From assembly GCA_933207985.1 (NCBI GenBank), contig OW240921.1, positions 117,954,357 to 118,018,356 of the forward strand: a stretch of DNA of 64,000 bases, in the 5' to 3' direction. Below, one piece after another: positions 36,131 to 47,500 of this stretch. Each line of letters opens with the position of its first letter. Position 1 is the first letter of the stretch. Under the pieces are notes generated by a model. That model worked only from the letters and a program-made list of their open reading frames with translations. It was not told the DNA's origin and made no database searches. Position numbers and translations under genes: made by a program. Source of the DNA: Pelobates cultripes. Lineage: Eukaryota; Chordata; Amphibia; Anura; Pelobatidae.

Positions 36131-38149
36131 AAGTCACACTAACGGCACCTGATGCACATTCTCTATTATAGGCTTTGCATGAGTGCACGCTCTGTCACCT
36201 GGATCTGATTTGCAGTGATGATGGAACATTTAGGGTTTTGTTTTATTTTCTAAAAGCTGGTGTTTTCTTGTTTTTTATGACTCCGGGCTGGTATACACTT
36301 ACTTGTTAAAAGATACCATTAAAAATAAGCCATGTTCAGTGGCCAAAACCCTTCGGTAGCCACACAGGCGTTCAGAAAAAAAAGACCACTGAGTGTCTGC
36401 ATCACAAATACAGGCAACCACTGATTACTGAATTCCAGCAACGTCAGCCTGGGGATCTCCGTGGCATCCAAGCCACACATCACAATGCTCAATGTCTGCT
36501 GAAGTGAGGTAACGCTTGTTGGTTTAGGACAAATCATGCTTAGAGATCTGGCAGTATATGAAGCCTGTCCTGTTGGATGCTGGTAAAATACTGCCTGTAT
36601 CGTATAACAATTGTGGCCATTGGGAAATGACGAGTAATAGTTTGGGTGCCTTATCACAGGATATAACATTTTCCATTTAAGATGATTCAGTGCTCACAGA
36701 CTGGGGATGGCTGCTACTTTGTGACAATGTCCACCCACTCAGCACATGGCCTGTTGAAGAATGACAGACAATATGCATGGAGTCCAGACCTTATTCTGCA
36801 TTGAACACCTCAGTGATTAACTGTATCACTGACTGTGAACCAGGCCTCATACCCCCTTTCCTACCCCTCGCCACACTCCATAAAAATGGGGCAAAACCTG
36901 CAGCCGATAGAGGATAGACACCCCAGACAATGGCATCAAAGCAGAGACAACTGACATTGATAGATAAGAGTTTTGGATTAGATGTTTGATCAAATCAAGT
37001 ATACACATTCTTTAGTACAGTTTATGTAAAAATTATAATATACCGGTAACATTCATTATATGTTAGGGGGGGGAGCGTGTAAGTAATATATTTGCACTGA
37101 GCATGTTTGTGCAAGGCAGTTATTTGACATGGAAAAAGTTATATTCTAAGAAGGCAGAATTTGTATGATGCCCACCTTGCATGGCATAGGTTCAAAGGAT
37201 CAGGATATAATTGTAATAGAATTGAGCACAGATGTGGATATTGTTTTGGTTAAATTGTGTTAGAATCAATGTGGCAGCAAAGCCATGGAGTTACTGGCTC
37301 CTGGATTTGTAAGCATTGTTGAGGCTGTAGTTGAATGGTGCAATCATTAGACAGTGCAATCTTTGAGCCCTGTGGTGTGGTTGATGATTTTTTTGAATAT
37401 CTATAAATAAATCGAGATCATCATTTATTGGCCTTTTTACTGTAAGGTTTCTCATTCTATGTCTCAGCAGATGACAGCACTTGAAATGTTCGAGGGGTAC
37501 TGAAAACGCAGGAAGAGGGTGTCCTTGGCAGCAGCGGAAGAGTTGTATGTGGTTACAAAAGCCGAGAGAGCCTGGGATTATGGCGTGAGCACCTTGTTTA
37601 ACAGATTCTGCATTTCCTGTCCAATATCCATAGCCCCGGATGTCAATAACCTCACATTCAATACATTAGTTCATTATCAACATCTTTCCTGATATTTTGG
37701 ATGCGAAACATAACCTTCATTTTTCAAGCTAGAGGATGATGAACTAGCAAATCATGGGCTTAGACATAAAATCTACTTCATTACAAGGAAGCATAGGAGT
37801 GCGTACGCCCCTGTTAATGGAGACTCACTGAAATGACTCGCAGGTTTGGTAATTTGATTCATATCTGCTCTTATGCAGAATACTGGATTTAGGGAAGAAT
37901 CCCATGGCAGCAGAAACCCTGACCAGCTCCATCCATAAACTGGGATAATTTCCAGGTGTTTACTGCAGTCACATGGTTTACCTGCAGAATATTCTGACTG
38001 AGCAGATCTGCCTTTATCCATTATGTGACAGCAATCCATGTACAGATATTGAACTCATCATGCACTCTAGAAGTGTAGATTATTTTGTACTTTTTGGCTG
38101 TTTAATGAATAAAAGCTTCAGACTAAGCTCTGGCATTTGGTGTCTACGC
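36131..38149. other. Intergenic stretch, no gene recognised
   Basis: The longest open frame, 36319-36669 on the - strand (116 codons, starting MLYPVIRHPNYYSSFPNGHN), has no domain I know and no supporting signals. I leave it uncalled. Confidence 0.45.
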
Positions 38150-39482
38150 GGCCCATTATTATTATTATTATTATTATTGCTGCCATATATAGCGCCAACA
38201 GATTCCGTAGCGCTTTACAATATTATGAGAGGGGATTTAACTATAAATAGGACAATTACAAATAAACTTACAGGAACAATAGGTTGAAGAGGACCCTGCT
38301 CAATCGAGCTTACATTCTATAGGAGGTGGGGTGTAAAACACAGTAGGACAGGAATTTGCAATCAAATAAGGTGGGCTGCCCTTTAGGAGAGGGCAAGAGA
38401 CAGGTATGTGAGGTAGGGGTTAGTCTTGGAGGCCATAAGCTTTCCTAAAGAGATGGGTTTTAAGGCACTTCTTAAAAGATGCAAGACTAGGGGAGAGTCT
38501 GATGGCGGGAGGCAGTCTATTCCATAGGAAGGGAACCGCCCGCGAGAAGTCCTGCAAGCGCGAGTTGACCGTACGGGTGCGGACAACGGACAGGTGGTGG
38601 TCACGGGCAGAGCGGAGAGACCGAGAAGGGACATACCTATGGATCTGTGAGGACATATAAGAGGGGCTAGAGTTGTTCAGTGCTTTATAGGTGTGAGTTA
38701 GTGCCTTGAATTGACTCCTATAGCACACAGGAAGCCAATGTAAGGACTGGCAGAGGGGTGAGGTGTGAGAGAACCGACTAGAGAGGAAAATCAGTCTAGC
38801 AGCAGTGTTCATTACAGACTGTAGGGGTGCAGTACGGCTTTTGGGAAGACCAAGCAGGAGAGGGTTACAATAATCCATGCGGGAAATTACTAGAGCATGG
38901 ACAAGCTCCTTGGTAGTATCTGGTGCAAGAAAGGGGCGGATGCGGGCTATGTTTTTAAGATGGAATCTACAGGATTTGGCAACATGCTGGATGTGAGGCT
39001 CAAAAGGTGAGACCAGAGTCAAGTATGACGCCAAGACAGCGCGCTTGCAAGGATGGGCTGATGTTGGTACCACAAACTTGAAGGGAGAGTGAAAGAGGAG
39101 GATCAGTATTAGGAGGAGGAAAGACAAGGAGCTCAGTTTTTAAGAGATTGAGTTTCAGAAAGCGGGAGGACATCCATTCAGAGATGGAAGAAAGGCAAGC
39201 AGTGACACGTTGCAGGACAGCAGGGGAGAGGTCTGGGGAGGAGAGATATAGCTGGGTGTCATCAGCGTACAGGTGGTAGTGGAATCCAAATGAGGTAATA
39301 AGTTTGCCAAGAGAGGCAGTATAAAGAGAAAATGGAAGGGGACCAAGGACGGAGCCTTGGGGGACTCCAACCGAGACAGGGCGAGGGGAGGAGGTATCAT
39401 TAGAAAAAGAGACACTGAATGAGCGTTGGGAGAGATAAGAGGAAAACCATGAGAAGACAGAGTCACAGAGACCAAGCGATTG
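38150..39482 (-). mobile_element. L2-type LINE, 3' part, part of a 5'-inverted copy
   Basis: The 3' end is marked by (ATT)n and gcgctttacaat at 38157-38221. On the - strand it encodes reverse transcriptase segments: [25 protein letters not shown] with the YADD active site, SLHWLPVCYRSQFKALT, and the C-terminal RSLRSARDHHL. At 39482 the sequence jumps to the same element in the opposite orientation. Frame breaks make it non-functional. Confidence 0.9.
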
Positions 39483-39712
39483 CCCCAGCCACTGACCAAG
39501 AGGTGGCTGCTCTTCTTTGCTCCTCTCGCCCCACCACTTGCCCGCTCGATCCTGTCCCATCTCACCTTATCAGATCTCTCTCCACTTGTCTCGTGCCTTC
39601 TCTAACACACATCTTCAACTGCTCACTCTCTTCTGGCATCGTCCCTGCTGACCTTAAACATGCCACTGTAGTACCTATACTAAAAAAACCATCCCTCGAA
39701 GCCTAGGCCAAA
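39483..39712 (+). mobile_element. Inverted 5' segment of the same L2 copy
   Basis: On the + strand this reads [48 protein letters not shown]. That is the L2 reverse transcriptase N-terminal part, which normally lies upstream in the same orientation as the 3' part. Comparison with the copy at 53255-56290 shows about 310 bp missing between the two halves. This is the usual product of twin priming. Confidence 0.88.
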
Positions 39713-40566
39713 GTTCTGAACCAGTGAGCATGTGTTTGTTATAAACAAACCCAATGTATAAGTCAAACTTTTAGAGTTTTGTGGAGAAGGGGAGTAGGAT
39801 TTTGTTGCATGTGTTAATGGCAGGGAAGTGGGGGTTCAATTAATTTTACTGGTCCCCAACTCCACTGATTACCACTTACTTGCCAGCCAACAAAGAATTT
39901 GGTGATATCGTTTATCAGTACCCCTACACTGCTGATATTTAAGTGAGGTGATTTTTCAAGCTACAGGAGAGATGACCATTAACGTATGTATGACTCCTGC
40001 GAATTTGTTAATACAGAGACCCAGACTGTGCAGGCGTTACTTTTAAAGCAGGCATCTAAAATGTGCCCCCCATTAATGTCCCTGAAGTACAACTATTCTC
40101 TGGACATGGATTGTCTTCAAAGAATTCTGGGAGTTGTAGGCCATCAACAGCTTGGTTAACAGCAATGTGAGAATAGAACAATGCTGTATTATAATTAACT
40201 GCACACACAGCAAAGTTAGGTGTGCGTTTACCTCTGAAGCATATTCTCCTAGTAACCAGAACAACAAGGTGGCGTGAATGAATGTGGAATCCCCATATAC
40301 AGTGTATGATTTACAGAACTGAAAAATCTGCAATCCTCCATCAGATTAGGAAACTTTGAAGGCAGACTGCACTCCCTTCAACTATCAGGCTTGCAACATG
40401 TCATGCACACAATACGGAGCTTGTAAAGTATGTCATGCACACAATACAGAGCCTGTACAGCAACACTATATAGATATCTAGTTACGGTGTCTCCCCAGTG
40501 CTTCTAATACCACTGACAATCATTTCTAGTAGTACAAACCAAACACAAGACGTGTTATTTAAGAAA
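39713..40566. other. Intergenic stretch before the SRPRA 3' end, no gene
   Basis: No recognisable feature. The - strand open frame at 40073-40333 shows no domain. Confidence 0.5.
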
Positions 40567-40572
40567 TTTATT
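40567..40572 (-). terminator. SRPRA: Candidate distal poly(A) signal of SRPRA
   Basis: AATAAA on the - strand (tttatt on +), 809 bp past the SRPRA stop. The sequence just downstream on the - strand is GT-rich (cttgtgtttggtttgt). This would give a 3' UTR of about 0.8 kb. Confidence 0.5.
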
Positions 40573-40839
40573 CATATAAATTATGTTGTTTTTCTGGATT
40601 GATATCCATATATTGCACATCACTATAGCATGGGGTACAGAGAAATAAATACGGTATTAACTCTTAAAGAATCAGAGCGATGAGCAACAGGCTGCCAATC
40701 CCTGTGGTGCTCAGTTCAGCCCCCTTTGTTGTCAGTGACACGATAATGTGCCCCTACCATTGTGGCAGAATAGTAATCAAGAGGCTGCAGCCCACAAGTC
40801 CTACACAGAGTCACGGAGACATACGTGGGATACCAACAT

Positions 40840-40845
40840 TTTATT
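40840..40845 (-). terminator. SRPRA: Candidate proximal poly(A) signal of SRPRA
   Basis: AATAAA on the - strand, about 0.54 kb past the stop. An alternative to the signal at 40567; sequence alone does not decide which is used. Confidence 0.35.
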
Positions 40846-41380
40846 AATTCAGCATTGCCTACTCCTTGTGAGGGTCGGTGAGACTGAGTTACTAATGGCA
40901 GGGAGAGATCTTTGGGTTAATTGGTGAATTCCTTATTTCAGACAGTAATTACTGGATTGTTATAGGCAGTTCCCATTAGCAGCAAAACAATGGAATTACT
41001 AGTTTGGCGGCATCTACTGACAGAGTGCATTATTCCTTAACATTACCAGCAAGCTCCAGCTCCTGCTATAGAAATTGATTGAAGAGGCCTATGATTATTT
41101 GTCCCTATGCACCACGGTAACCACGTGCACGGTGGCCTTTACGGTCATGACTTCACTACATAAAGAACGATTTGCTTTGAGAACTGCATAGAGAAAACAC
41201 TGGAAAGCAGCAGGAAATGAATAGCAAGGCTTTAAGGTGGTGGACGAGAACTCAACTCAGCAGATGGATAATTAGTTAATACCGAGAACCGTTATGGGAC
41301 GAGCTAAGCCGTTAGATTATTGGCTGTTAGTACAATGACTTATCACAGTGAAGGGGAAATGAGACCCGAGTTGATTGGTC

Positions 41381-41509
41381 TTAAGCCTTCATTAGAGCAG
41401 CAACTACAGCCTTGGCGTTCAGACTGCGCAGGTCACAGTAAGTTTGTCCTGTACCTACAAATACTATTGGCTGTCCAGTAATGTACGTCATGGAGATGGC
41501 AGCTCCCAC
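41381..41509 (-). CDS. SRPRA: SRPRA exon 14 (C-terminal)
   Basis: 42 codons and [23 protein letters not shown] then [22 protein letters not shown] split across motifs. GTGQ is the closing G5-type element. Acceptor TTTCCAG. It is separated from exon 13 by 7.2 kb, mostly the DIRS element. Confidence 0.96.
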   Translation of the reverse strand: MGAAISMTYITGQPIVFVGTGQTYCDLRSLNAKAVVAALMKA

Positions 41510-44500
41510 CTGGAAACAGAAAACACAACAAAGATTTAATCTGATTTACAAATCCCCAGTGTATTCTGTTTGGTAAACGTGGTAGCACTTTATCACCTGA
41601 CCTCAGTTTATTGCTACAGCTAATGCATTTTAACACATTGCTATCTGCCATGCACAAACTGTGAGATGTGATATCAACTAAGGTCCTAATAAGGAAGGTT
41701 AGAAGGAGCACTATACGGTCAGGAACACAAACCTATTTCTGACCCTATAGTGTTAAAACCACCATCTAGCCCCCTCTTGCCTCCCTAAATATAGTAAAAT
41801 CTAACTTGTATTCAAGCCTGAAGCCGCTGGCTCTACCCCTGTCTGCCTCAGACCAGCAAGCTGTCTGCTGGCATCATCAGAAGTGTTATTCTGAGCCAAT
41901 CACAATGCTTCCCCATAGGATTGGCTGAGACTGTGAAGGAGGCAGATGAGGGGCAGAGCCAGCACAATTCAAACACAGCCCTGGCCAATCAGCATCTTCT
42001 CATAGAGATTAACTGAATCAATGAATCTCTATGAGGAATGTTCAGAGTCTGAATGCAGAGGGAGGAGAAACTGATATGTTGTGATGCACATTAGGCAAGA
42101 CAGATAGGAAGCAGCTCTAGCAGCCATCTGAGGAGTGGCCAATGAAGTTATCACTAGGCTGTAATGTAAACACTGCATTTTTATCTGAAAAGACAGTGTT
42201 TACAGCACAAAGCTTGAAGTGAATGCTTCTACAAACCAGAACTAATTCAATAAGCTGTAAGTGTTCTGGTGACTAAAGTGTCCCTTTAAAATGGAACACT
42301 CGCCTCTCTGAAAATTACACCATTAAATAAAGCATTAAAAGTCACATAGAACTTGTAGATAATACGCGATGCTTCGTTTTCTTTTACACGTATATAAAAG
42401 ATTTAGCAGGCAATATTATAATCCAGTTCTGTCCTGGCACAGTCAAGACACATAGCATCTGAGGAGGAGAAATAGTAACATTGTTCCATTTCTCCTCCTC
42501 TCTGTATCTCTCTATGGCTGTCAGTTTTAAAGGGGGGAGCTTGTAACAATGATTGACAGGGAGCTAAAGTAGAGAGATTAAAAATCCTACTGACAATCTC
42601 CTTTTAAAAAAACCCTGTTGTATTGTGGAAACATTACATTTTGTATCATACAGATTTTATTTAAGGACACGGAGGCTCATATTATGCTATTCTCTTTCTT
42701 TTATTCCTCAGCAGCAAGAAAAACTTTATTTTAGAGAAACAATCAACCATGTAAACATGCCCCAAAGGGCTAGTTCTACAATAATACAACCAATCAGCAT
42801 GCCTTCAGCACTCTCAACTCCCCATGTGACCTTAAGCCACTCCTCTTTCTTGCTGCTGCCTTCCTCAGCTAAGTACATTTTTATTTTTCTCTCTGTATGC
42901 TGCCTGTGTTTTCTCATATTTATTCATTTTGTGGCAGTTTCATTTAAATTTGTTCGTTTTTCTATGTACTGTTGGGCTTCTGCCCTATCTCTCCACTTAA
43001 TTTCCCAACTGGCTCTAGGTTTTTTCCCTCACCTAGAGCCAACCCCTCCCTCCCCTCCCATCTCTGACTCACTTCAGGTGGATTATCACCTACTGAGTCA
43101 GGGCGGCTAGCAGCTCTCCGTGTGGAGGCTCTTGCCGCCCAGTCTGTTTTTTTTCGTGCCTCTGAGATCTGTCTCGGGGGCCTCCCTCCCCCCCCCCTCC
43201 GGTTCGCGGCTGTAACCGCGGCTGGCGCCGTTTCGCGCATGCGCACAACGCTAGTGCGCATCGCGGCGGCCATCTTGCGGTTGGCAGTTTGCCGCGGTTT
43301 TCGTTCCCGGGCTTTTTTAGTGCCTGTGGGGGCGGGAGTGTGTGCTGATTGGACAGCACAGTTGCTGGGCAGCTCACCAGTGTCCCCAGGAGCCATTCCT
43401 GAGGGAACACTTGGTGAGCTTGCCTTTTTCATATTCTGTCTGTTAATTTATAGTGCCTTGGGTATTTCTGTATCATTCCTACTGATACATTGCTAGTACC
43501 CAGTTTTGCAAAAAATCAGGGAAGTCACTCCATTAGTTTATTTGGGTTCCCCCACTCACCCCCCTTTTTTTCTTGGTTTACTTATAAATAATATATTCTT
43601 GTACCTAACCACAACTACTGCAGAGGTGTTATTTCGTAATGCAAGCTAGTAAGAATTTGGGCATGGCCTCCAGCGATTCCCCCATTAGGGATAATATGCC
43701 CCCTGCCCCCCAGGTTGTCCCCAGACCGACTGGCTCAACTGTCACTGATGTGGCAGACCAGGAGCAAATGAACTCGGAAGAACTTCATTCTCTCCTGGAT
43801 GCCACTATGACAAAATCCGTTACCCAAGCTGTTTACTCAGCCATGGGAGTTATGTCGGACACTCTGTCCCACTCTATTAGCCATGCCCTCTTGGCCGCCC
43901 AACAGGCCTCTACGCACATTGCCCCTAACCCTACAGAACACATTACAGGCAAGGCCAGTGGGCGCAAAGCCACCAAAAAAGCTCGTCACATGGACGAGGA
44001 AGCCTCCAAAACTTTAAGGACAGACAGGGAACGTCCTGTCAAAGATAATGTGGTTGCACCACAACAAAGAGCCACCCACCGGGCAAAATCGGTGCGGAGT
44101 TGGAAAAGGGCAAAAGCCCAAGTGGAATCATCCGAGTCAGATTCGGAACAGGAGGAGGCATGGAGCGAGTCTGATGATGAGGACTCATTCAATTTGGGCA
44201 CACTATTCCCTGACCACAGCGCTATATCTATGTCTGGGAATGAGGACGAGGACGGGGTGGAAGGCTTCACCCTCCTTGACCCACAGGGCGAACCTTTGTT
44301 TGACCCTGATAGTCTGCAGCACCCAAGATCAACTGAATGGTTCCCGCTGGACCATGTGGCAAAATATATTGCCGCACGGATCAGGAAACCCCTTGATAAG
44401 GTGGCAAGAAGTAAGATGCAGGCAGAATGCCCACGCCCCACGCTCCCAGATTTAATATGTATCGCCCCTATAGTGGACCCTAAGATTGCCCAGTTCCTGG

Positions 44501-47500
44501 GAAAAACTGGGTGGAAGGCGAAGAAGGGTCTCGATTTTGCACTTCGCCATTGCCAGGATAAGATCCTGGATGTCCTCGGACCCAGTGCAAAGATCTTTGA
44601 TATGGTTGAAACGGCACTGGCAGGCGGTGCTCCCATAGACCCGCTAGCTATCAGGGGCTGGATACAGCGAGCCATATGTCTTCTTGGAAATGCCAACGTG
44701 GCTCTAGCCACTGAGAGGCAAAAGGCTATATTGATTAAAATCGAACCAAAGCTAGTTGCCTTGGCTATCACTGAACCTGGGCCACAGGCCAAAGGCCTTC
44801 TTTTTGGGGATAGTTTTGTGAAGGAGCTGGGTACCTATGTGGGCACTTTTACTGCTCTGGACAAGGCGCAAGCCAATATGAAAAAGGTATTCTCCCATAG
44901 AGTTTTTGGCGGGGCCGGCAGATATCGGGGCCGTCTGCCCGGCCGTTCTTCCCGGGGCTCGTACCGGGTTTCTAGAGGCCCCTTCCAGTCACGTTACCAG
45001 AGTGAGGTACCCAAGCCCTCTCCATTCTTCCCAGTTCGAGGAAGACCCTGGCAGGCTCGTGGATCCAGAAGCGTTTCCTATGGCCGACGCCCTTATGGTG
45101 AGTCCACTTCCTTCATCACTAACTTCAGTAACGTTGGTGGGGGGCAGGTTAGGCCACTTTATCGATGCCTGGCGAATGTTAACTTCCGATACTTGGGTCC
45201 TACAAACTGTAGTGGGTTATGCCATAGAATTTGTACAAACACCTGTCCAGATATCCCCCCCCAGACACATAGTCTCCTCCATCCACGACAGGGCACTAAT
45301 CACAATGGAGATACAATCCCTGGCCGTCAAAGGTGCAATCATAGAGACGCATCCAGGGGTTTCAGGTTTTATAAGCAACCTGTTCGTGGTGCCCAAGAAA
45401 GGCGGGGGTGTCCGTCCGGTCATCAACTTACGTCCCCTGAACGCCTTTGTTGCGTACCACCATTTCAAAATGGAGGGCATCCACTCCCTCCGAGACCTAC
45501 TCCTCTTGGAGGATTGGATGGTCAAACTCGATCTGCAGGACGCATATCTCACCGTCCCAATGGCCGAGGATTGCCAACATTTCCTCCAGTTCCAATGGGA
45601 GGAGACCACATGGCGTTTCAAATGCTTGTCCTTCGGCCTCTCCTCGGCCCCATGGTGCTTCACGAAGCTCATGCGGCCAGTGATCGCTCTCCTACGCAGC
45701 AGAGGAGTACGTCTGATTATATACTTGGACGACATGCTTCTGATGGCACAAGACCCACTCTTACTCCAAGAACATCTGATTTGGACAAAGACATTACTCG
45801 GCAACCTTGGTTTCCTCATCAACTGGGGCAAGTCGGTGGTACAACCCTCCCAAGTCTTGGAGTTTCTAGGCTTCACCATCGATTCAGTGGAAGGGACACT
45901 CCTGTTACCATCGTCCAAAGTCAGGATCATCAAGAAAGAAATCCGCCGGACACTGGCTCGCCCTGCACTAACGCTACGGCAACTGGCCAGGATCATCGGC
46001 CTTCTCTCGGCCTCCATCCAGGCCATTTTCCCGGGCCCACTTCACTACAGGGCCCTTCAACGCCTAAAGGCGAAATACCTTCGGTCAGGTCTCTCCTATT
46101 CAGACTCTGTGCCTCTCGATTGTGCTGCCAAAGAAGAACTCTATTGGTGGCTGCAACACATGGAAGCATGGAACGGAAGAGCAATCTTTGGGACGAGGCC
46201 GGACTTCGTCGTGGAATCGGACGCAAGTCTGCTGGGCTGGGGCGCGCGTTGTGGTCCTATCTCCACCGGAGGGAAATGGTCCCCAGACGAACAAGAGTTA
46301 CACATCAATTGCCTCGAGCTTTTGGCGGGGTCATTTGCAGTTCGGAGTCTCGTAGGTATCTCAACCAACTGTTCCATTCTTTTACGGATGGACAACGTGT
46401 CAGCGGTCCGCTACATCAATCATCTCGGGGGTACGAAGTCAGTGGTGTTAGCGGATCTAGCAAAAGACTTCTGGCACTTCTGCCTGGATCGCAATATTTC
46501 GGTTCAGGTGGAACACATTCCCGGGATGTCCAATATGGTGGCGGATTGGAATTCCAGATACCTACGGATGCAAGCGACTGGCGGCTCAAGCGGGCCATTT
46601 TCCTGCAACTTCAAACACTCTGGGGCCCACTAGGGATCGACCTCTTCGCTTCACGGTTGAACTCCCAACTACCGAGTTTCTTCAGTTGGAGACCGGATCC
46701 AGAGGCATTGGCTTCAGATGCCTTCCTCCATCAGTGGCCGAACACACGAGCGTACGCTTTTCCTCCTTTCTCATTGATTGCGAGGACGCTTCTACATCTC
46801 AGGCGCTACCGAACCTCCATGATTCTCATCGCCCCATTCTGGACGGCTCAACCTCAACCGTGGTTCCCTACACTCATGGAGATGTCCATGGACTACCCAA
46901 GATTGATTCCAACCTCTCCGGACCTCTTGTTGGACCCCAACGGGGAACCGCACCCCCTACTATTACAAGGACGCCTCCAACTACTGGCATGGCTCCTCTC
47001 CGGGGACTTGGATTCATCCCGGACGTTCCACAAACAACTATTGACCTTCTGGCGGGAGCTTGGGCTCATGGAACACGGAAATCCTACTTACATGCCTGGA
47101 ATTCATGGAGTGGTTGGTGCATGGAACAACACATGGATCCCTTATCGGCACCTATAAGTCAAGTTTTGAGATTTCTCACTTCTCTGTTTGACCATGGCCT
47201 AGCCTATCGCACGATAAATGTGTACCGATCGGCTATTTCCGCAGGCCACCAAGGGTGGGATGGTGCCCCGGCTGGTAAACATCTCCTCGTATGCCGACTC
47301 CTGCGCGGCATTAGATTTGCACGCCCACCACTACCTAGATACTCTTCATCATGGGATGTTGACCTTGTCCTCCAGTTTCTAGCAGATTGGCCAAGGAACG
47401 AAGATCTCTCACTGAAACAACTCACAGCAAAGCTGGCGATGCTGTTTTCTTTGATCTCCTGTAAGCGGGTGTCGGATGTGCGTGCGTTGGACTTCTCTGC

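Noticed and set aside
36319..36669. 116-codon ORF on the - strand
   Set aside because: No known domain and no splice or start support. I cannot tell it from a chance ORF.
43986..46226. - strand ORFs of up to 269 codons under the DIRS element
   Set aside because: Antisense shadows of gag and RT. They show no known domain, while the + strand has clear motifs.
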